Source of the DNA: MED-G105 sp050331095
GTDB lineage: Bacteria; Pseudomonadota; Alphaproteobacteria; Caulobacterales; Parvularculaceae
Length of the DNA stretch: 64,000 bases
NCBI GenBank assembly: GCA_050331095.1
Contig: JBHJHE010000005.1
Coordinates: forward strand, 71,876-135,875
Direction: 5' to 3'
Positions 37,300 to 46,160 of the stretch are shown here, one piece after another. Both the position numbers and the translations under genes were made by a program. Under the pieces are notes generated by a model. That model did no database searches. It saw only the letters and a list, made by a program, of their open reading frames with translations, and was not told the origin of the DNA. The number at the start of each line of letters is the position of its first letter. Positions within the stretch are counted from its first letter, which is position 1.

Positions 37300-38765
37300 G
37301 GCGCGCCGACGCGGCCCGCGACGTCGGCGATTAGCGGCGCCGGGTCGTAGCCGACGCCGGCCTTGAAAACCGTCTCGACGCGGCGGACCGTCGAAGGATC
37401 GGCCGCGAGGTCGCCGTCGATGAGGGCGAGGTCGCCGTCGATGAGGGCGAGGTCGCCGTCGATGAGGGCGAGGTCGCCGTCGATGAGGGCGAGGTCGCCG
37501 TCGATGAGGGCGAGGTCGGCGCGCATGCCGGCGCGCACGAGGCCGACATCGTCGAGGCCCAACGCTTCGGCTCCGTTGAAGGTCATGATACGGATCGCTT
37601 CCGCAGCCGAGAAGCCGGCCTCGACGAGCAGTTCGAAGTTGCGCTGGTCGCCGTAGCCCGGCAACACGTGGCGTCCGGTGTCGGGCCCCGCGGCCAGCCG
37701 GCCGCCCGCGGCGACGAACCGGCGTTCGAGATCGAGCGTTTTGCGCCAGATCGAAGGCGTGCGGCTTGTCGGCGGCGCGGCGGCGAGCCGCGCCTGGCGC
37801 GCGCGATAGGCCTCGACGCGCCCCGGCGCGAGGGCGGCGAGGGAGCGTTCGTCCGCTTGGGGACGGTGAGGGAAACCGGTTTCGAGGATCGCAAGCGTCG
37901 AGACAAGGGTCACGTCCGCCTTGACCAGCGTTGCGATGAGCGCCGCGGCGGCGGGGCCGTCCGGGTCGAGCGCCGTGAAGGCCAGCATGGCGCCGACGCA
38001 CGCGCCGGGCTCGGCCCCCTCGACGAAATCGTTTGGCGCGAAAAGGCCGTGCTCGATGCGGTCTATGCCCATCGCCGCCGCCGCGGCGTAGGTGAGCGAA
38101 CACAAATGACCCGTCACGGTGAGCCCTTGTTCGTGGGCCTCGTCGATGACGGCGGCCGCGATCTCGGGCCGGACGTGGCGGTAGAGTTTGAAGCTTCGGG
38201 CGCCGCGCTCGGCCCAATCGCGCACGAAGGCGCGGGCGGCCGCCGGCGTCGCTGGCTTGTCCATGGGCGGATTGCCGCCCGGGCCCGTGACGTAGGGCGC
38301 GGAGGGCAGAATGTCCGGTCCCGGAACGGCGCCGTTGGCGACGGCGCGCGCAAGAGCGATCTCGCCTTCGGCGTTGGCGGCGCCCGCCGTCTGGATCGTG
38401 GTGACGCCGCCGGCGAGATAAAGCCGCGGGGCCGCGTAGGCCATCAAGGGCGCGCCGGGCATATGGAGGTGATTGTGAAGCCCGACGAACCCGGGCGTCA
38501 CGCTTTTGCCAGCCGCGTCGATGACGGCTGCGCCCGCTGGCGGCTCGATGTCGGAACCTACGGCGGCGATCCGGTCGCCGACGATGAGCACGCTGACGCC
38601 GCGCCGCGCCGGCGCGCCGTCGCCGACGTGGACCGTCCCGTTCTTCAGCAAGACCGCGTCGGCGTCGATCGATACGTAACGCGCTAAGGCGTCGGGGATC
38701 TCCCGAGCGGCCGCCGGGCCGAAAGTCGCCAGAGCCGCAAGGAGAAAAAGCGCGCATCTCGCCAT
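37296..38765 (-). CDS. Exported amidohydrolase with five in-frame heptapeptide repeats
   Basis: Metal-dependent amidohydrolase (imidazolonepropionase/prolidase-like) of 489 residues with a signal peptide (ALFLLAALATFGPAAAREI). Metal ligands are HNH in GLHNHLHMPG (near residue 110), Lys in ARSFKLYRH, His in TGHLCS and EHGLF, and Asp in AGPDTGRH. Near the C-terminus, the strand that normally reads ADLALIDGDLAADP contains DLALIDG five times, from a 21-bp tandem repeat. It starts at ATG 38765 and is the first gene of a pair with the S41 peptidase, suggesting peptide degradation outside the cytoplasm. Confidence 0.87.
   Translation of the reverse strand: MARCALFLLAALATFGPAAAREIPDALARYVSIDADAVLLKNGTVHVGDGAPARRGVSVLIVGDRIAAVGSDIEPPAGAAVIDAAGKSVTPGFVGLHNHLHMPGAPLMAYAAPRLYLAGGVTTIQTAGAANAEGEIALARAVANGAVPGPDILPSAPYVTGPGGNPPMDKPATPAAARAFVRDWAERGARSFKLYRHVRPEIAAAVIDEAHEQGLTVTGHLCSLTYAAAAAMGIDRIEHGLFAPNDFVEGAEPGACVGAMLAFTALDPDGPAAAALIATLVKADVTLVSTLAILETGFPHRPQADERSLAALAPGRVEAYRARQARLAAAPPTSRTPSIWRKTLDLERRFVAAGGRLAAGPDTGRHVLPGYGDQRNFELLVEAGFSAAEAIRIMTFNGAEALGLDDVGLVRAGMRADLALIDGDLALIDGDLALIDGDLALIDGDLALIDGDLAADPSTVRRVETVFKAGVGYDPAPLIADVAGRVGAP
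37405..37509 (-). repeat. 21-bp tandem repeat, five units, coding
   Basis: Five perfect, adjacent 21-bp units at 37405, 37426, 37447, 37468 and 37489, followed by a partial sixth (9 bp from 37510). They encode DLALIDG five times inside the amidohydrolase. Units are identical at DNA level, indicating recent expansion, with copy number able to change without shifting the frame. Confidence 0.97.
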
Positions 38766-38905
38766 GGGGACACCATAGGCGCGGCGCACGCCGCGGCTCA
38801 ATGGCCGTCCGTCAGCCGACGATATCGCGCGCGCTCGGCGTCGGTTGCCGCGTCCGCGCCCGCGGGATAGACCACGACGTCGCCGTGCCCGAAGGAGGTC
38901 CCGCC

Positions 38906-40096
38906 ATGAACATCCACGAACACCAGGCGAAGGAGCTCTTGAAGCGCTTCGGCGCGCCGGTCGCTGACGGCGGCGTCGTCATGCCGGGCGAGGACGCAGC
39001 TGCCGCGGCGGCGAAGCTCCCGGGACCGCTCTACGTCGTCAAAGCGCAAATCCACGCCGGCGGGCGGGGCAAGGGCAAGTTCAAAGAGGCCGCGGCCGGC
39101 GACAAGGGCGGCGTGCGCCTCGCCAAGAGCCCGGCCGAGGCGGCGGAATTCGCCACGCAGATGCTCGGGAACACCCTCGTCACCAAGCAGACCGGCGAGA
39201 CCGGCAAAGAGGTCGGCCGCGTCTACATCGAGGACGGCGCGGACATCGAAACGGAGCTCTACCTCTCCGCCCTTATCGACCGCGCCACGGGCGGCGTCGC
39301 CTTCATCGCCTCGACGGAAGGCGGCATGGACATCGAGGCGGTCGCCGAGGAGACGCCGGAGAAGATCGAAAACATCGCCGTAGACCCGGCGACGGGCTTC
39401 GAGCCGCACCATGGCCGGCGCATCGCCAAGGCTTTGGGGCTCGGCGGCGCCCAGGCGAAGGAGTGCGCCCGGCTCGCGAAGACGCTTTACGCCGCCTTCG
39501 TCGACACGGATATGAGCCTCCTTGAGATCAACCCGCTGATCGTCATGAAGGACGGCGCTCTGCGCGTGCTCGACGCCAAGGTCGGCTTCGACCCCAACGC
39601 GCTTTTCCGCCGGCCGGACATCGCCGATCTACGCGATGAAACGGAGGAGGACCCGTTCGAGCGCAAGGCGGCGGAGTTCGACCTCTCCTACGTCAAGCTC
39701 GACGGCTCCATCGGCTGCATGGTCAACGGCGCCGGCCTCGCCATGGCGACGATGGACATCATCAAGCACTATGGCGCGGAGCCGGCGAATTTTCTCGACG
39801 TCGGCGGCGGCGCCTCGAAGGAGAAAGTGACCGAGGCGTTCAAGATCATCACCTCGGACCCCGGGGTTAAAGGCATCCTTGTCAACATTTTCGGCGGCAT
39901 CATGCGTTGCGACGTGATCGCCGAGGGCGTCATCGCCGCGGTGAAAGAGGTCGGCCTCGACGCGCCCCTCGTCGTGCGGCTTGAGGGCACGAACGTCGAA
40001 CTCGGCAAGAAGATCCTCAACGAAAGCGGCCTTGCGATCACCGCCGCGGACGACCTGGAAGACGCCGCGGAGAAGATCGTCAAGGCCGTCGGTTAA
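38906..40096 (+). CDS. sucC: Succinyl-CoA synthetase beta subunit (lone sucC)
   Basis: The 396-residue ADP/GDP-forming ligase subunit. ATP-grasp N-terminal part (MNIHEHQAKELLKRFGAPV, VVKAQIHAGGRGKGKF), LLEINPLIV, and the C-terminal CoA-ligase part (DGSIGCMVNGAGLAMATMD, FLDVGGGASKEKV, NIFGGIMRCDVIA) are complete. ATG 38906 follows AGGAGG. The alpha subunit sucD normally follows directly, but here repeat copy C and the convergent S9 peptidase come next, so sucD must be elsewhere. A malate-CoA ligase role is less likely from the sequence but not excluded. Confidence 0.93.
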   Translation: MNIHEHQAKELLKRFGAPVADGGVVMPGEDAAAAAAKLPGPLYVVKAQIHAGGRGKGKFKEAAAGDKGGVRLAKSPAEAAEFATQMLGNTLVTKQTGETGKEVGRVYIEDGADIETELYLSALIDRATGGVAFIASTEGGMDIEAVAEETPEKIENIAVDPATGFEPHHGRRIAKALGLGGAQAKECARLAKTLYAAFVDTDMSLLEINPLIVMKDGALRVLDAKVGFDPNALFRRPDIADLRDETEEDPFERKAAEFDLSYVKLDGSIGCMVNGAGLAMATMDIIKHYGAEPANFLDVGGGASKEKVTEAFKIITSDPGVKGILVNIFGGIMRCDVIAEGVIAAVKEVGLDAPLVVRLEGTNVELGKKILNESGLAITAADDLEDAAEKIVKAVG

Positions 40097-40098
40097 AA

Positions 40099-40203
40099 GC
40101 GCCGGGCGTTCCAGCTTGGATCGGTCGAAGACCTTCTCAGGCGCTCGAGACGTAGAATCTAGAGCATCCAATCTGTTTCGATCAGTAGACGGGATGCTCC
40201 AGA
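40099..40203 (+). repeat. Dispersed intergenic repeat, copy C
   Basis: Same element as 18390–18495 in opposite orientation. It reads GCGCCGGGCGTTCCAGCTT, then TCAGGCGCTCGAGACG, then AGAATCTAGAGCATCCAA, ending in GGGATGCTCCAGA, which pairs with the internal AGAGCATCC. It starts 3 bp after the sucC stop and fills the gap to the convergent S9 peptidase gene. Confidence 0.85.
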
Positions 40204-40219
40204 GTCACCGCGTCGGCCG

Positions 40220-42397
40220 CTATTCGTCGTAGCCGTCAGGCAGCTTAAGCCCGGTATGCTCGGCGATGAAGGACCAGATGTCGGCGTATTCGTCGATGAT
40301 CTTGTCCGTCGGTTTGCCCGAGCCGTGGCCGGCGCGCGTTTCAATGCGGATGAGGCTTGGGGCCGCGCCCGTGTCGGCGGCTTGCAGGGCGGCGATGTAC
40401 TTGAAGCTGTGGCCAGGCACGACGCGGTCGTCCGTGTCCGCCGTGACGACGAGCACCGGCGGGTAATCGGTCCCGTCCTGAATGTTGTGGTACGGCGAAT
40501 AGGCGTAGTTCGTCGCGAACTCTTCTTCGCTTCGCGACGGATCGCCGTAATCGTCGACCCAATAGCGCCCAGCGGTGAACTTGTTGAACCGGAGCATATC
40601 CATGACGCCGACGGCCGGCACGGCCGCGGCGAGCAGGTCCGGTCGCTGATTGGTCACCGCGCCGACGAGAAGCCCGCCGTTAGAACCGCCGAAAATGGCG
40701 AGCCCGTCCTCCGCAGTGATCCCTTCCGCGATCAGGTGTTCGCCGGCGGCGATGAAGTCGTCGAAAACGTTCTGCTTGTTCGCGAGCCGGCCGGCGTCGT
40801 GCCACGCTTTGCCGTACTCTCCGCCGCCGCGGATGTTGGCGACGGCGTAGACCCCGCCCATGTCCATCCAGGCGAAGCGCGTGATGGAGAAGCCCGGCGT
40901 CAGCGAGATGTTGAACCCGCCATAGCCGTAAAGCAGCGTTGGCGCGCCGTCCTCTAGGTCCAGATCTTCGCGGTGGGCGACGAACATCGGCACGCGGGTT
41001 CCGTCTTTCGATTCGTAGAATACTTGCCGCACGGCGTAGGCGGAGGGATCGAACGGCGTGGTCGGCGCCTTGAATACCGACCGCGCGTTCTCCGCGACGT
41101 CGTAGCGGTAGATCGTCGTTGGCGCGTTGAAGCTTGAAAACGCGAAGAACGTCTCCGGATCGTCCGCGTCGCCCTCGAAGCCCGTCGCCGTGCCGACGCC
41201 CGGGAGTTCGATCTGTTCCTGAAGCGCGCCGGCGTAGTCGAACGCGCCGACGACGGTTTTGACGTCCTCCAGGTATTCCGCGATGATCTTTCCGCCGACG
41301 ATAGAGGCGTCGCGCAAGACCCCGTCGCTTTCGCCGACGACCTCGCGCCAGTTCTCCTCCGCCGGCGCGTCGAGATCGATGGCGACGATCCGCCCTTTGG
41401 GCGCGTTGCGGTCGGTGCGCGCGAAGAGCGTGCGGCCGTCGGCGCCGATAAAGCTGTAGTCGTTCTCAAAACCCTCAATGAGCATCGCCGGCGCATCGTC
41501 GTTCTGAAGGTCCTGAACGGCGATTTCGAGCTTTTCGTCGGTGCCCCGCTGCATCGAGACGATGAGGAACCGGTCGGCGACGACGTAGCCCCCGACGCTG
41601 AGTTCGCGGTCGTCGGGCCGCGCGAAGATTTTTTCGTCCGCCGACGGCTCGTCGCCGATGCGGTGGAAATAGAGCGCCTGGTCGTAGTTCAGCGACTGGA
41701 ACTCCTGGCCCTCCTCCGGTTCGGGAAAGCGCGAATAGTAGAAGCCGGATCCGTCAGGCGCCCAGGAGAGGCCCGAAAACTTCACCCATTCGAGCGTATC
41801 GTCGAGCGTCTCGCCCGTATCGACGTCAACGACCTTCACGGTGCGCCAGTCCGACCCGCCGTCCTGAATTCCGTAGACGACGCGTTCGCCGTCGGGGCTC
41901 GGAACCGCTTGTGCGAGCGCCGTCGCGCCGTCGTCGGACCAACCGTTCGGGTCGATGAGGACGCGGGCCTCGGCGTCGAGCCCGTCCTGCACGTACATGA
42001 CGTACTGGTTCTGCAGGCCGTCATTGCGGCGATAGAAGTAGCGTCCGCCTTCTTTCGTTGGCAGCGTGAACTTCTCGTAGTTGTAGAGCTCTTTCAACCG
42101 GGTACGGACGGCGTCGCGTTGCGCGAGCGTCGCAAGATAGGCGTCGGTGACGTCGTTTTGCGCCGTCACCCAGTCCGCGACGTCCTCGCTCTCGCGCACG
42201 TCGTCTTCGAGCCAGCGATAGGGATCGGCGACCGTCGTGCCGAAAAAGTCGTCAGTCTGATCGACCGTCTTCGTCTCCGGGTAGGCGAGGGGCGCCGGCG
42301 CTGCGGACGCCGTCGCGTCAGGCGTCTCTTGCGCCGTCTCCTCGCCGCCGCACGCGGCGAGCGCCGCTGTCGCGGCGATGCACATCAATTTTTTCAT
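40220..42397 (-). CDS. Prolyl oligopeptidase (S9A) lipoprotein
   Basis: A 725-residue serine peptidase cleaving after proline in short peptides. The N-terminus is a lipoprotein signal (IAATAALAACGGEE, lipobox LAAC), so it is exported and membrane-anchored. A seven-bladed propeller (residues about 70–430) precedes the alpha/beta-hydrolase domain. There the nucleophile is in FGGSNGGLLVGA, the aspartate in TADTDDRVVPGHS and the histidine in RAGHGSGKPTDK. It ends at TAG. It lies near the S41/amidohydrolase pair but on the opposite side of sucC, so it is a separate transcription unit. Confidence 0.95.
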   Translation of the reverse strand: MKKLMCIAATAALAACGGEETAQETPDATASAAPAPLAYPETKTVDQTDDFFGTTVADPYRWLEDDVRESEDVADWVTAQNDVTDAYLATLAQRDAVRTRLKELYNYEKFTLPTKEGGRYFYRRNDGLQNQYVMYVQDGLDAEARVLIDPNGWSDDGATALAQAVPSPDGERVVYGIQDGGSDWRTVKVVDVDTGETLDDTLEWVKFSGLSWAPDGSGFYYSRFPEPEEGQEFQSLNYDQALYFHRIGDEPSADEKIFARPDDRELSVGGYVVADRFLIVSMQRGTDEKLEIAVQDLQNDDAPAMLIEGFENDYSFIGADGRTLFARTDRNAPKGRIVAIDLDAPAEENWREVVGESDGVLRDASIVGGKIIAEYLEDVKTVVGAFDYAGALQEQIELPGVGTATGFEGDADDPETFFAFSSFNAPTTIYRYDVAENARSVFKAPTTPFDPSAYAVRQVFYESKDGTRVPMFVAHREDLDLEDGAPTLLYGYGGFNISLTPGFSITRFAWMDMGGVYAVANIRGGGEYGKAWHDAGRLANKQNVFDDFIAAGEHLIAEGITAEDGLAIFGGSNGGLLVGAVTNQRPDLLAAAVPAVGVMDMLRFNKFTAGRYWVDDYGDPSRSEEEFATNYAYSPYHNIQDGTDYPPVLVVTADTDDRVVPGHSFKYIAALQAADTGAAPSLIRIETRAGHGSGKPTDKIIDEYADIWSFIAEHTGLKLPDGYDE

Positions 42398-42441
42398 GGC
42401 AAGGCCCTTTTTTGTCGTAGGCGGAGGTTTAGGGGCGCGGA

Positions 42442-42879
42442 TTACTCGACGTAGAGGCAGACGTCGGCGACGCCGGCGCGAATGAGGCCGATTTCCGAGG
42501 CGGCCGCCCGCGAGAGGTCGATGACGCGGCCCGGCGTGAAGGGCCCGCGATCGTTGACGTTGACGGTGACCTCGCCGCCCGTGTCTGCGCGCACGACGCG
42601 GACGGTCGTCCCGAACGGCAGCTTTTTGTGCGCGGCCGTGAGCGCGCCCGGCTCATAGGCCTCGCCGCTCGCAGTCGCGTTCCCGGCGAGGCTGTCGGCG
42701 TAATAAGAGGCCTTGCCGCATTCGTAAGGCTTAGACGCATCGTGTGCGGACGACGCCGCGCTCGGCGCGGGATCGGCGGGGGCGGGCGCGGTCGGCGCGG
42801 GCGCGTCGGTCGTCGAGGCGCAACCGGCGACGCAGCCGGCGAGGAGGAGCGCCGTCGATAGGCGTTTGATCGTGTTCAT
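42442..42879 (-). CDS. rlpA: RlpA-like septal-ring lipoprotein
   Basis: The 145 residues have a lipoprotein signal (STALLLAGCVAGCAS; either Cys could be lipidated). An Ala/Pro linker and a double-psi beta-barrel follow. The barrel contains KASYYADSLAGNATASGEAYEPGALTAAHKKLPFGTTVRVV and the motif VNDRGPF, with catalytic-type Asp. RlpA proteins cleave peptidoglycan strands lacking stem peptides; this short form lacks a SPOR domain. Start ATG 42879. It is 45 bp upstream of the S9 peptidase on the same strand. Confidence 0.92.
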   Translation of the reverse strand: MNTIKRLSTALLLAGCVAGCASTTDAPAPTAPAPADPAPSAASSAHDASKPYECGKASYYADSLAGNATASGEAYEPGALTAAHKKLPFGTTVRVVRADTGGEVTVNVNDRGPFTPGRVIDLSRAAASEIGLIRAGVADVCLYVE

Positions 42880-42961
42880 GATTTCTCCCCAGCGGGTGCG
42901 ATACGCCCGACTTGGGGCGCGCGCGGACGCGATTGTCAAGGATCCGCCGCGGCGAAGCGGT

Positions 42962-44395
42962 TCAAACGAGCCGCTTGATCGCCTCGATCGCCCGGCGCTT
43001 CAGGCCTGTGTAAGGCGGCGCCAGGAGGCCCGTAGCGGCGAAGCGGCTTTGGCGGAAGGCCGGCTTCAGGTGCGAGAACGTCTCAAAGCCCGCCGCCCCG
43101 TGATAGGCCCCCATGCCGCTCGCGCCCACGCCGCCGAAGGGCAGCTCGTGGGGCGCGACGTGGAGCATCACGTCGTTGACCGTCACCCCGCCGGCGACGG
43201 TCTCGCGCATGACCTTGGCGAGCGCGGGCTCGTCTTCGCCGAACCAGTAAAGCGCCAGCGGACGGGGCCGCGCATTGACGAAATCGATCGCCGCGTCCGC
43301 GTCCTCGACCTCGACGATCGGCAGGACGGGGCCGAACAACTCCTCGGTCATCGCGCGGCTCTCAATCGGCGCGTCGAGCAGGATCGTCAGGGGGATTTTG
43401 CGTTGCGCCGACAACCGGTCGCGGTCTCCCCACTCGACGATCCGCGCCCCGCCGGCCCGGGCCTCGTCGACGATGTCGTTCAGGCGCGCGAAATGTCGGT
43501 CGGCGGCGATCGCGGTGTAGTCGGCCGTGTTTTCGATCTCGGGGTAGAGCCCGCGCGCGGCCGCCGCGAGGGCGTCGGCGAGCGCCGCGCCCGTTCCGCG
43601 CGGCGTCAAGACGTAGTCCGGCGCGACGCAGGTTTGCCCGCCGCTATAGAGTTTTCCCTGCGCGATCGACTTCGCCGCGCGGGCGAGGTCGGCGCTCTTG
43701 TCGATGATGACGGGGCTCTTGCCGCCAAGCTCCAGCGTCGCCGGCGTCAGGTTCGCCGCCGCGGCTTCGTAGACCTTGCGGCCGACGGCGGTGTAACCGG
43801 TGAAGAGGAGGTGGTCGAAAGGCAGGCGCGCGAACGCCGCGCCGACGTCAGGCCCGCCCTCGATAACGGCGGCGACGTCGTCGTCGAACGCGTCCCCGAT
43901 CATCGCCGCGATCGCGGCGCTTGTGCGCGGCGTCGCCTCGCTTGGTTTGATGAGGACGCGGCAACCGGCGGCGATGGCCGCCGCGGCGGGGGCGAGGGCG
44001 AGCTGCACCGGATAGTTCCAGGGCGCCGCGACGCCGACGACGCCGAGCGGCTGGGGCGTCAGCGAGAGGCGCGCCGGGAGAAAATGCGGGGGCGCCAGGC
44101 GGCGCCGCACGCGCATGCGGCGCCTCAGGTTCTTGCGTTGCTCGCGCGCGGCGCCGGCGGCGAGACCGATGTCGGCGATCAGGGTCTCCTCGCGGGCGCG
44201 GCCGCCGAAGTCCGCGTCGACGGCCTCGACGAAAGCCGCTTCGGCGCGCTCGATCCCGGCGATCAGCGCGTCGAGCCGCGCGCGTCGTACCTCATATGCC
44301 GGGAAGCGCTCAGCAGCGTAGCCGCGCTTCAGCGTGTCGAAAGCGCCGCCAAGCCGCGCCGCTCCCTCGTCAACGATCCTTCCGTCGTCCGCCAT
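42962..44395 (-). CDS. Coniferyl-aldehyde-dehydrogenase-type ALDH
   Basis: NAD(P)-dependent aldehyde dehydrogenase of 477 residues. Catalytic Glu is in LELGGKSPVI (near residue 225) and catalytic Cys in SGGQTCVAPDY (near 260); the cofactor-binding FTGYTAVGRKV is present, and APWNYPVQLALAPAAAAIAAG lies near residue 115. C-terminal HELPFGGVGASGMGAYHG places it in the class-3-like, membrane-associated ALDH group that includes coniferyl aldehyde dehydrogenase. The hydrophobic/basic tail GLKRRAIEAIKRLV fits membrane association. The physiological aldehyde is unknown. Confidence 0.87.
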   Translation of the reverse strand: MADDGRIVDEGAARLGGAFDTLKRGYAAERFPAYEVRRARLDALIAGIERAEAAFVEAVDADFGGRAREETLIADIGLAAGAAREQRKNLRRRMRVRRRLAPPHFLPARLSLTPQPLGVVGVAAPWNYPVQLALAPAAAAIAAGCRVLIKPSEATPRTSAAIAAMIGDAFDDDVAAVIEGGPDVGAAFARLPFDHLLFTGYTAVGRKVYEAAAANLTPATLELGGKSPVIIDKSADLARAAKSIAQGKLYSGGQTCVAPDYVLTPRGTGAALADALAAAARGLYPEIENTADYTAIAADRHFARLNDIVDEARAGGARIVEWGDRDRLSAQRKIPLTILLDAPIESRAMTEELFGPVLPIVEVEDADAAIDFVNARPRPLALYWFGEDEPALAKVMRETVAGGVTVNDVMLHVAPHELPFGGVGASGMGAYHGAAGFETFSHLKPAFRQSRFAATGLLAPPYTGLKRRAIEAIKRLV

Positions 44396-44775
44396 GCCGT
44401 CTCCTGATTGACCGCGTTGCAAGTTAGCGCGCTAGCGCCGATCGCGCCAATCGTTCGGCGGCGCACAAATAATCATGCGGCGTCTGCGTCCTCGAAAAAT
44501 GCAAGCCTCATCGCGCCGACGTGAGCGCGACTTTTCGACTGTGCACGATCGTGGGATAAATCCCCATACGAATCATCATCTCGTTTACGTGATCGTCCGT
44601 TAAGAAACGTTGTGTTCCGACGCCGCGCGCGGGCGTTCTATACGAGATGCGCTCACTTCCGCGCGACGTCCCTAGAGAGGTTGATCAGTGAGCGCCTTAA
44701 CGCTCTTTCGCGGAATCGAAAAAGCTCGCCGACCCCTCGCCAAATTCCAACCTCGTCAAATCAGGAGAGACCCCA
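44396..44775. other. Divergent intergenic region, 380 bp, no gene recognised
   Basis: It separates the aldehyde dehydrogenase from the secreted beta-propeller. It is less GC-rich than the genes around it and contains several GTTTACG/GTTAAGAAACG-like AT-rich patches. A clear ribosome binding site, AGGAGAGA, lies just before 44776. The length suggests a regulated promoter or long leader for the beta-propeller, but no known motif was identified. Confidence 0.5.
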
Positions 44776-46104
44776 ATGGCTTTGAGGAAGACTACAGCCG
44801 CCCTGACGCTCGGCGCGTCGCGCACCGCGCGCGGCGCATCGGCCGAACCCTTCGGCTCGGACGACTTTGAAGGCGCCGTTTACGTGATGACGAACGATCT
44901 GACGCGCAACGAAGTCGTCGCCTATGGCCGCGACGAAAACGGCCTTCTCACGTTCCTCGGCGATTTTCCCACTGGCGGGCGCGGCTCGACCGACTTCGAC
45001 GGGCCGGAAGGGCTCGACCCGCTCATTTCCGCCTACGCCGTCGAATTGAGCGACGATCGCCGGTTCCTCTTCACGGTCAACGCTGGCTCGAACACGATCA
45101 GCTCTTTCTTCATCCGCGACGACCTCACGCTGTCGTTGCGCGGCGTTGTCAAGGCGCCTGGCGTCGGGCCGAACTCGATCGCCTATCGCGATGGCGTGAT
45201 CGTCGTTTCGGCAATCGACGCCGACGGCGTTTTCGCTGGCGAGCCGGACCAGGAAGGCGCGATCCAGTCTTACAAGGTCGCCCCGTTCGGCGCGCTCATT
45301 CCGTTGCCACGCTCGCGCCGCGTCCTTGAAAACCGTCCTTCTTCAGTGCGTTTCTCACCTGACGGACGGTTCCTCGTCGTGAGCTCGATCAACGCCGGCT
45401 CCTCGGCGCTTGTAAGCGGTTCGAACGACGAACTCGTCGTCTACGGCGTCGACCGCTTCGGCTTCCCTACCGACGAAGCGCTCTCGGCGGCCACGTCGAC
45501 GGAGGTCAACAACGTGGAAGGCCGCAACCTGCCGTCGGCGATCGGCATCGAAGTCGTCGAGGACGACGGGCGCCAATTCGTCGTCGCTACAGAAGCGCGC
45601 GAGTTCCAGCCAAACGGCCTGCCGCCGGCGTTCCCGGAACTGCAAGCCGGATCCGCCTCCACATGGGAATTGTCCGACGACGGTGGATTATCGCCGATCA
45701 GCCTCGACGTCGTCTCAACGGACGGCTACGGCTTCGTCGACGGCGAGCGCACCGTCTGTTGGATCGCGTACGAGGCCGCCGGCGAGGAGTATTGGACCTC
45801 GAACCCGCTCGATTCGAGCATCTCAAGCTACGCCTTCAACGAGGGCGTCATTGAGCTGATCAATTCGACGGAAGCTCAGGGCAACGAAGTGACGAGTCCT
45901 GACCCGGCGATCGCCTTCGGCGAAGAAAGCGACGGCTTCCTCGACATCGATACGAGCGACGATGGCGAGTATCTATACGTGCTCGCGGGTTTGCGCGGCG
46001 AGGTCTACGTCTATGAGACGGAAGACGATGGCGGCCTCAGCCTCATACAGATCGTCGGAGGCGACCTGCCAGAAGTCGACACCCAAGGCATCGCCGCTTT
46101 CTGA
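44776..46104 (+). CDS. Beta-propeller protein (lactonase-like), probably exported
   Basis: Strongly acidic protein of 442 residues with repeated beta-blade units such as GAVYVMTNDLTRNEVVAYGRD, FTVNAGSNTISSFFI, RFSPDGRFLVVSS and YLYVLAGLRGEVYVYE. This is the 6-phosphogluconolactonase-like seven-bladed fold without obvious catalytic conservation. The N-terminus ends in an ASA cleavage-like site before EPFGSDD but lacks the usual hydrophobic core (GASRTARGASA), which is odd. A perfect intrinsic terminator follows 24 bp after the stop. It is monocistronic, with a long promoter region and a good ribosome binding site. Confidence 0.8.
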   Translation: MALRKTTAALTLGASRTARGASAEPFGSDDFEGAVYVMTNDLTRNEVVAYGRDENGLLTFLGDFPTGGRGSTDFDGPEGLDPLISAYAVELSDDRRFLFTVNAGSNTISSFFIRDDLTLSLRGVVKAPGVGPNSIAYRDGVIVVSAIDADGVFAGEPDQEGAIQSYKVAPFGALIPLPRSRRVLENRPSSVRFSPDGRFLVVSSINAGSSALVSGSNDELVVYGVDRFGFPTDEALSAATSTEVNNVEGRNLPSAIGIEVVEDDGRQFVVATEAREFQPNGLPPAFPELQAGSASTWELSDDGGLSPISLDVVSTDGYGFVDGERTVCWIAYEAAGEEYWTSNPLDSSISSYAFNEGVIELINSTEAQGNEVTSPDPAIAFGEESDGFLDIDTSDDGEYLYVLAGLRGEVYVYETEDDGGLSLIQIVGGDLPEVDTQGIAAF

Positions 46105-46128
46105 TCCATCGATGCACCGCGAGTTCAC

Positions 46129-46160
46129 GCCGCGATCGCCCGGGCGATCGCGGCTTTTTT
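46129..46160 (+). terminator. Rho-independent terminator of the beta-propeller gene
   Basis: GCCGCGATCGCC pairs with GGGCGATCGCGGC around a CC turn and is followed by six T residues. It is the strongest intrinsic terminator in the window. Confidence 0.92.

Noticed and set aside
37405..37509. CRISPR array
   Set aside because: The five units are directly adjacent with no spacers, are in frame and encode DLALIDG within a recognisable enzyme.
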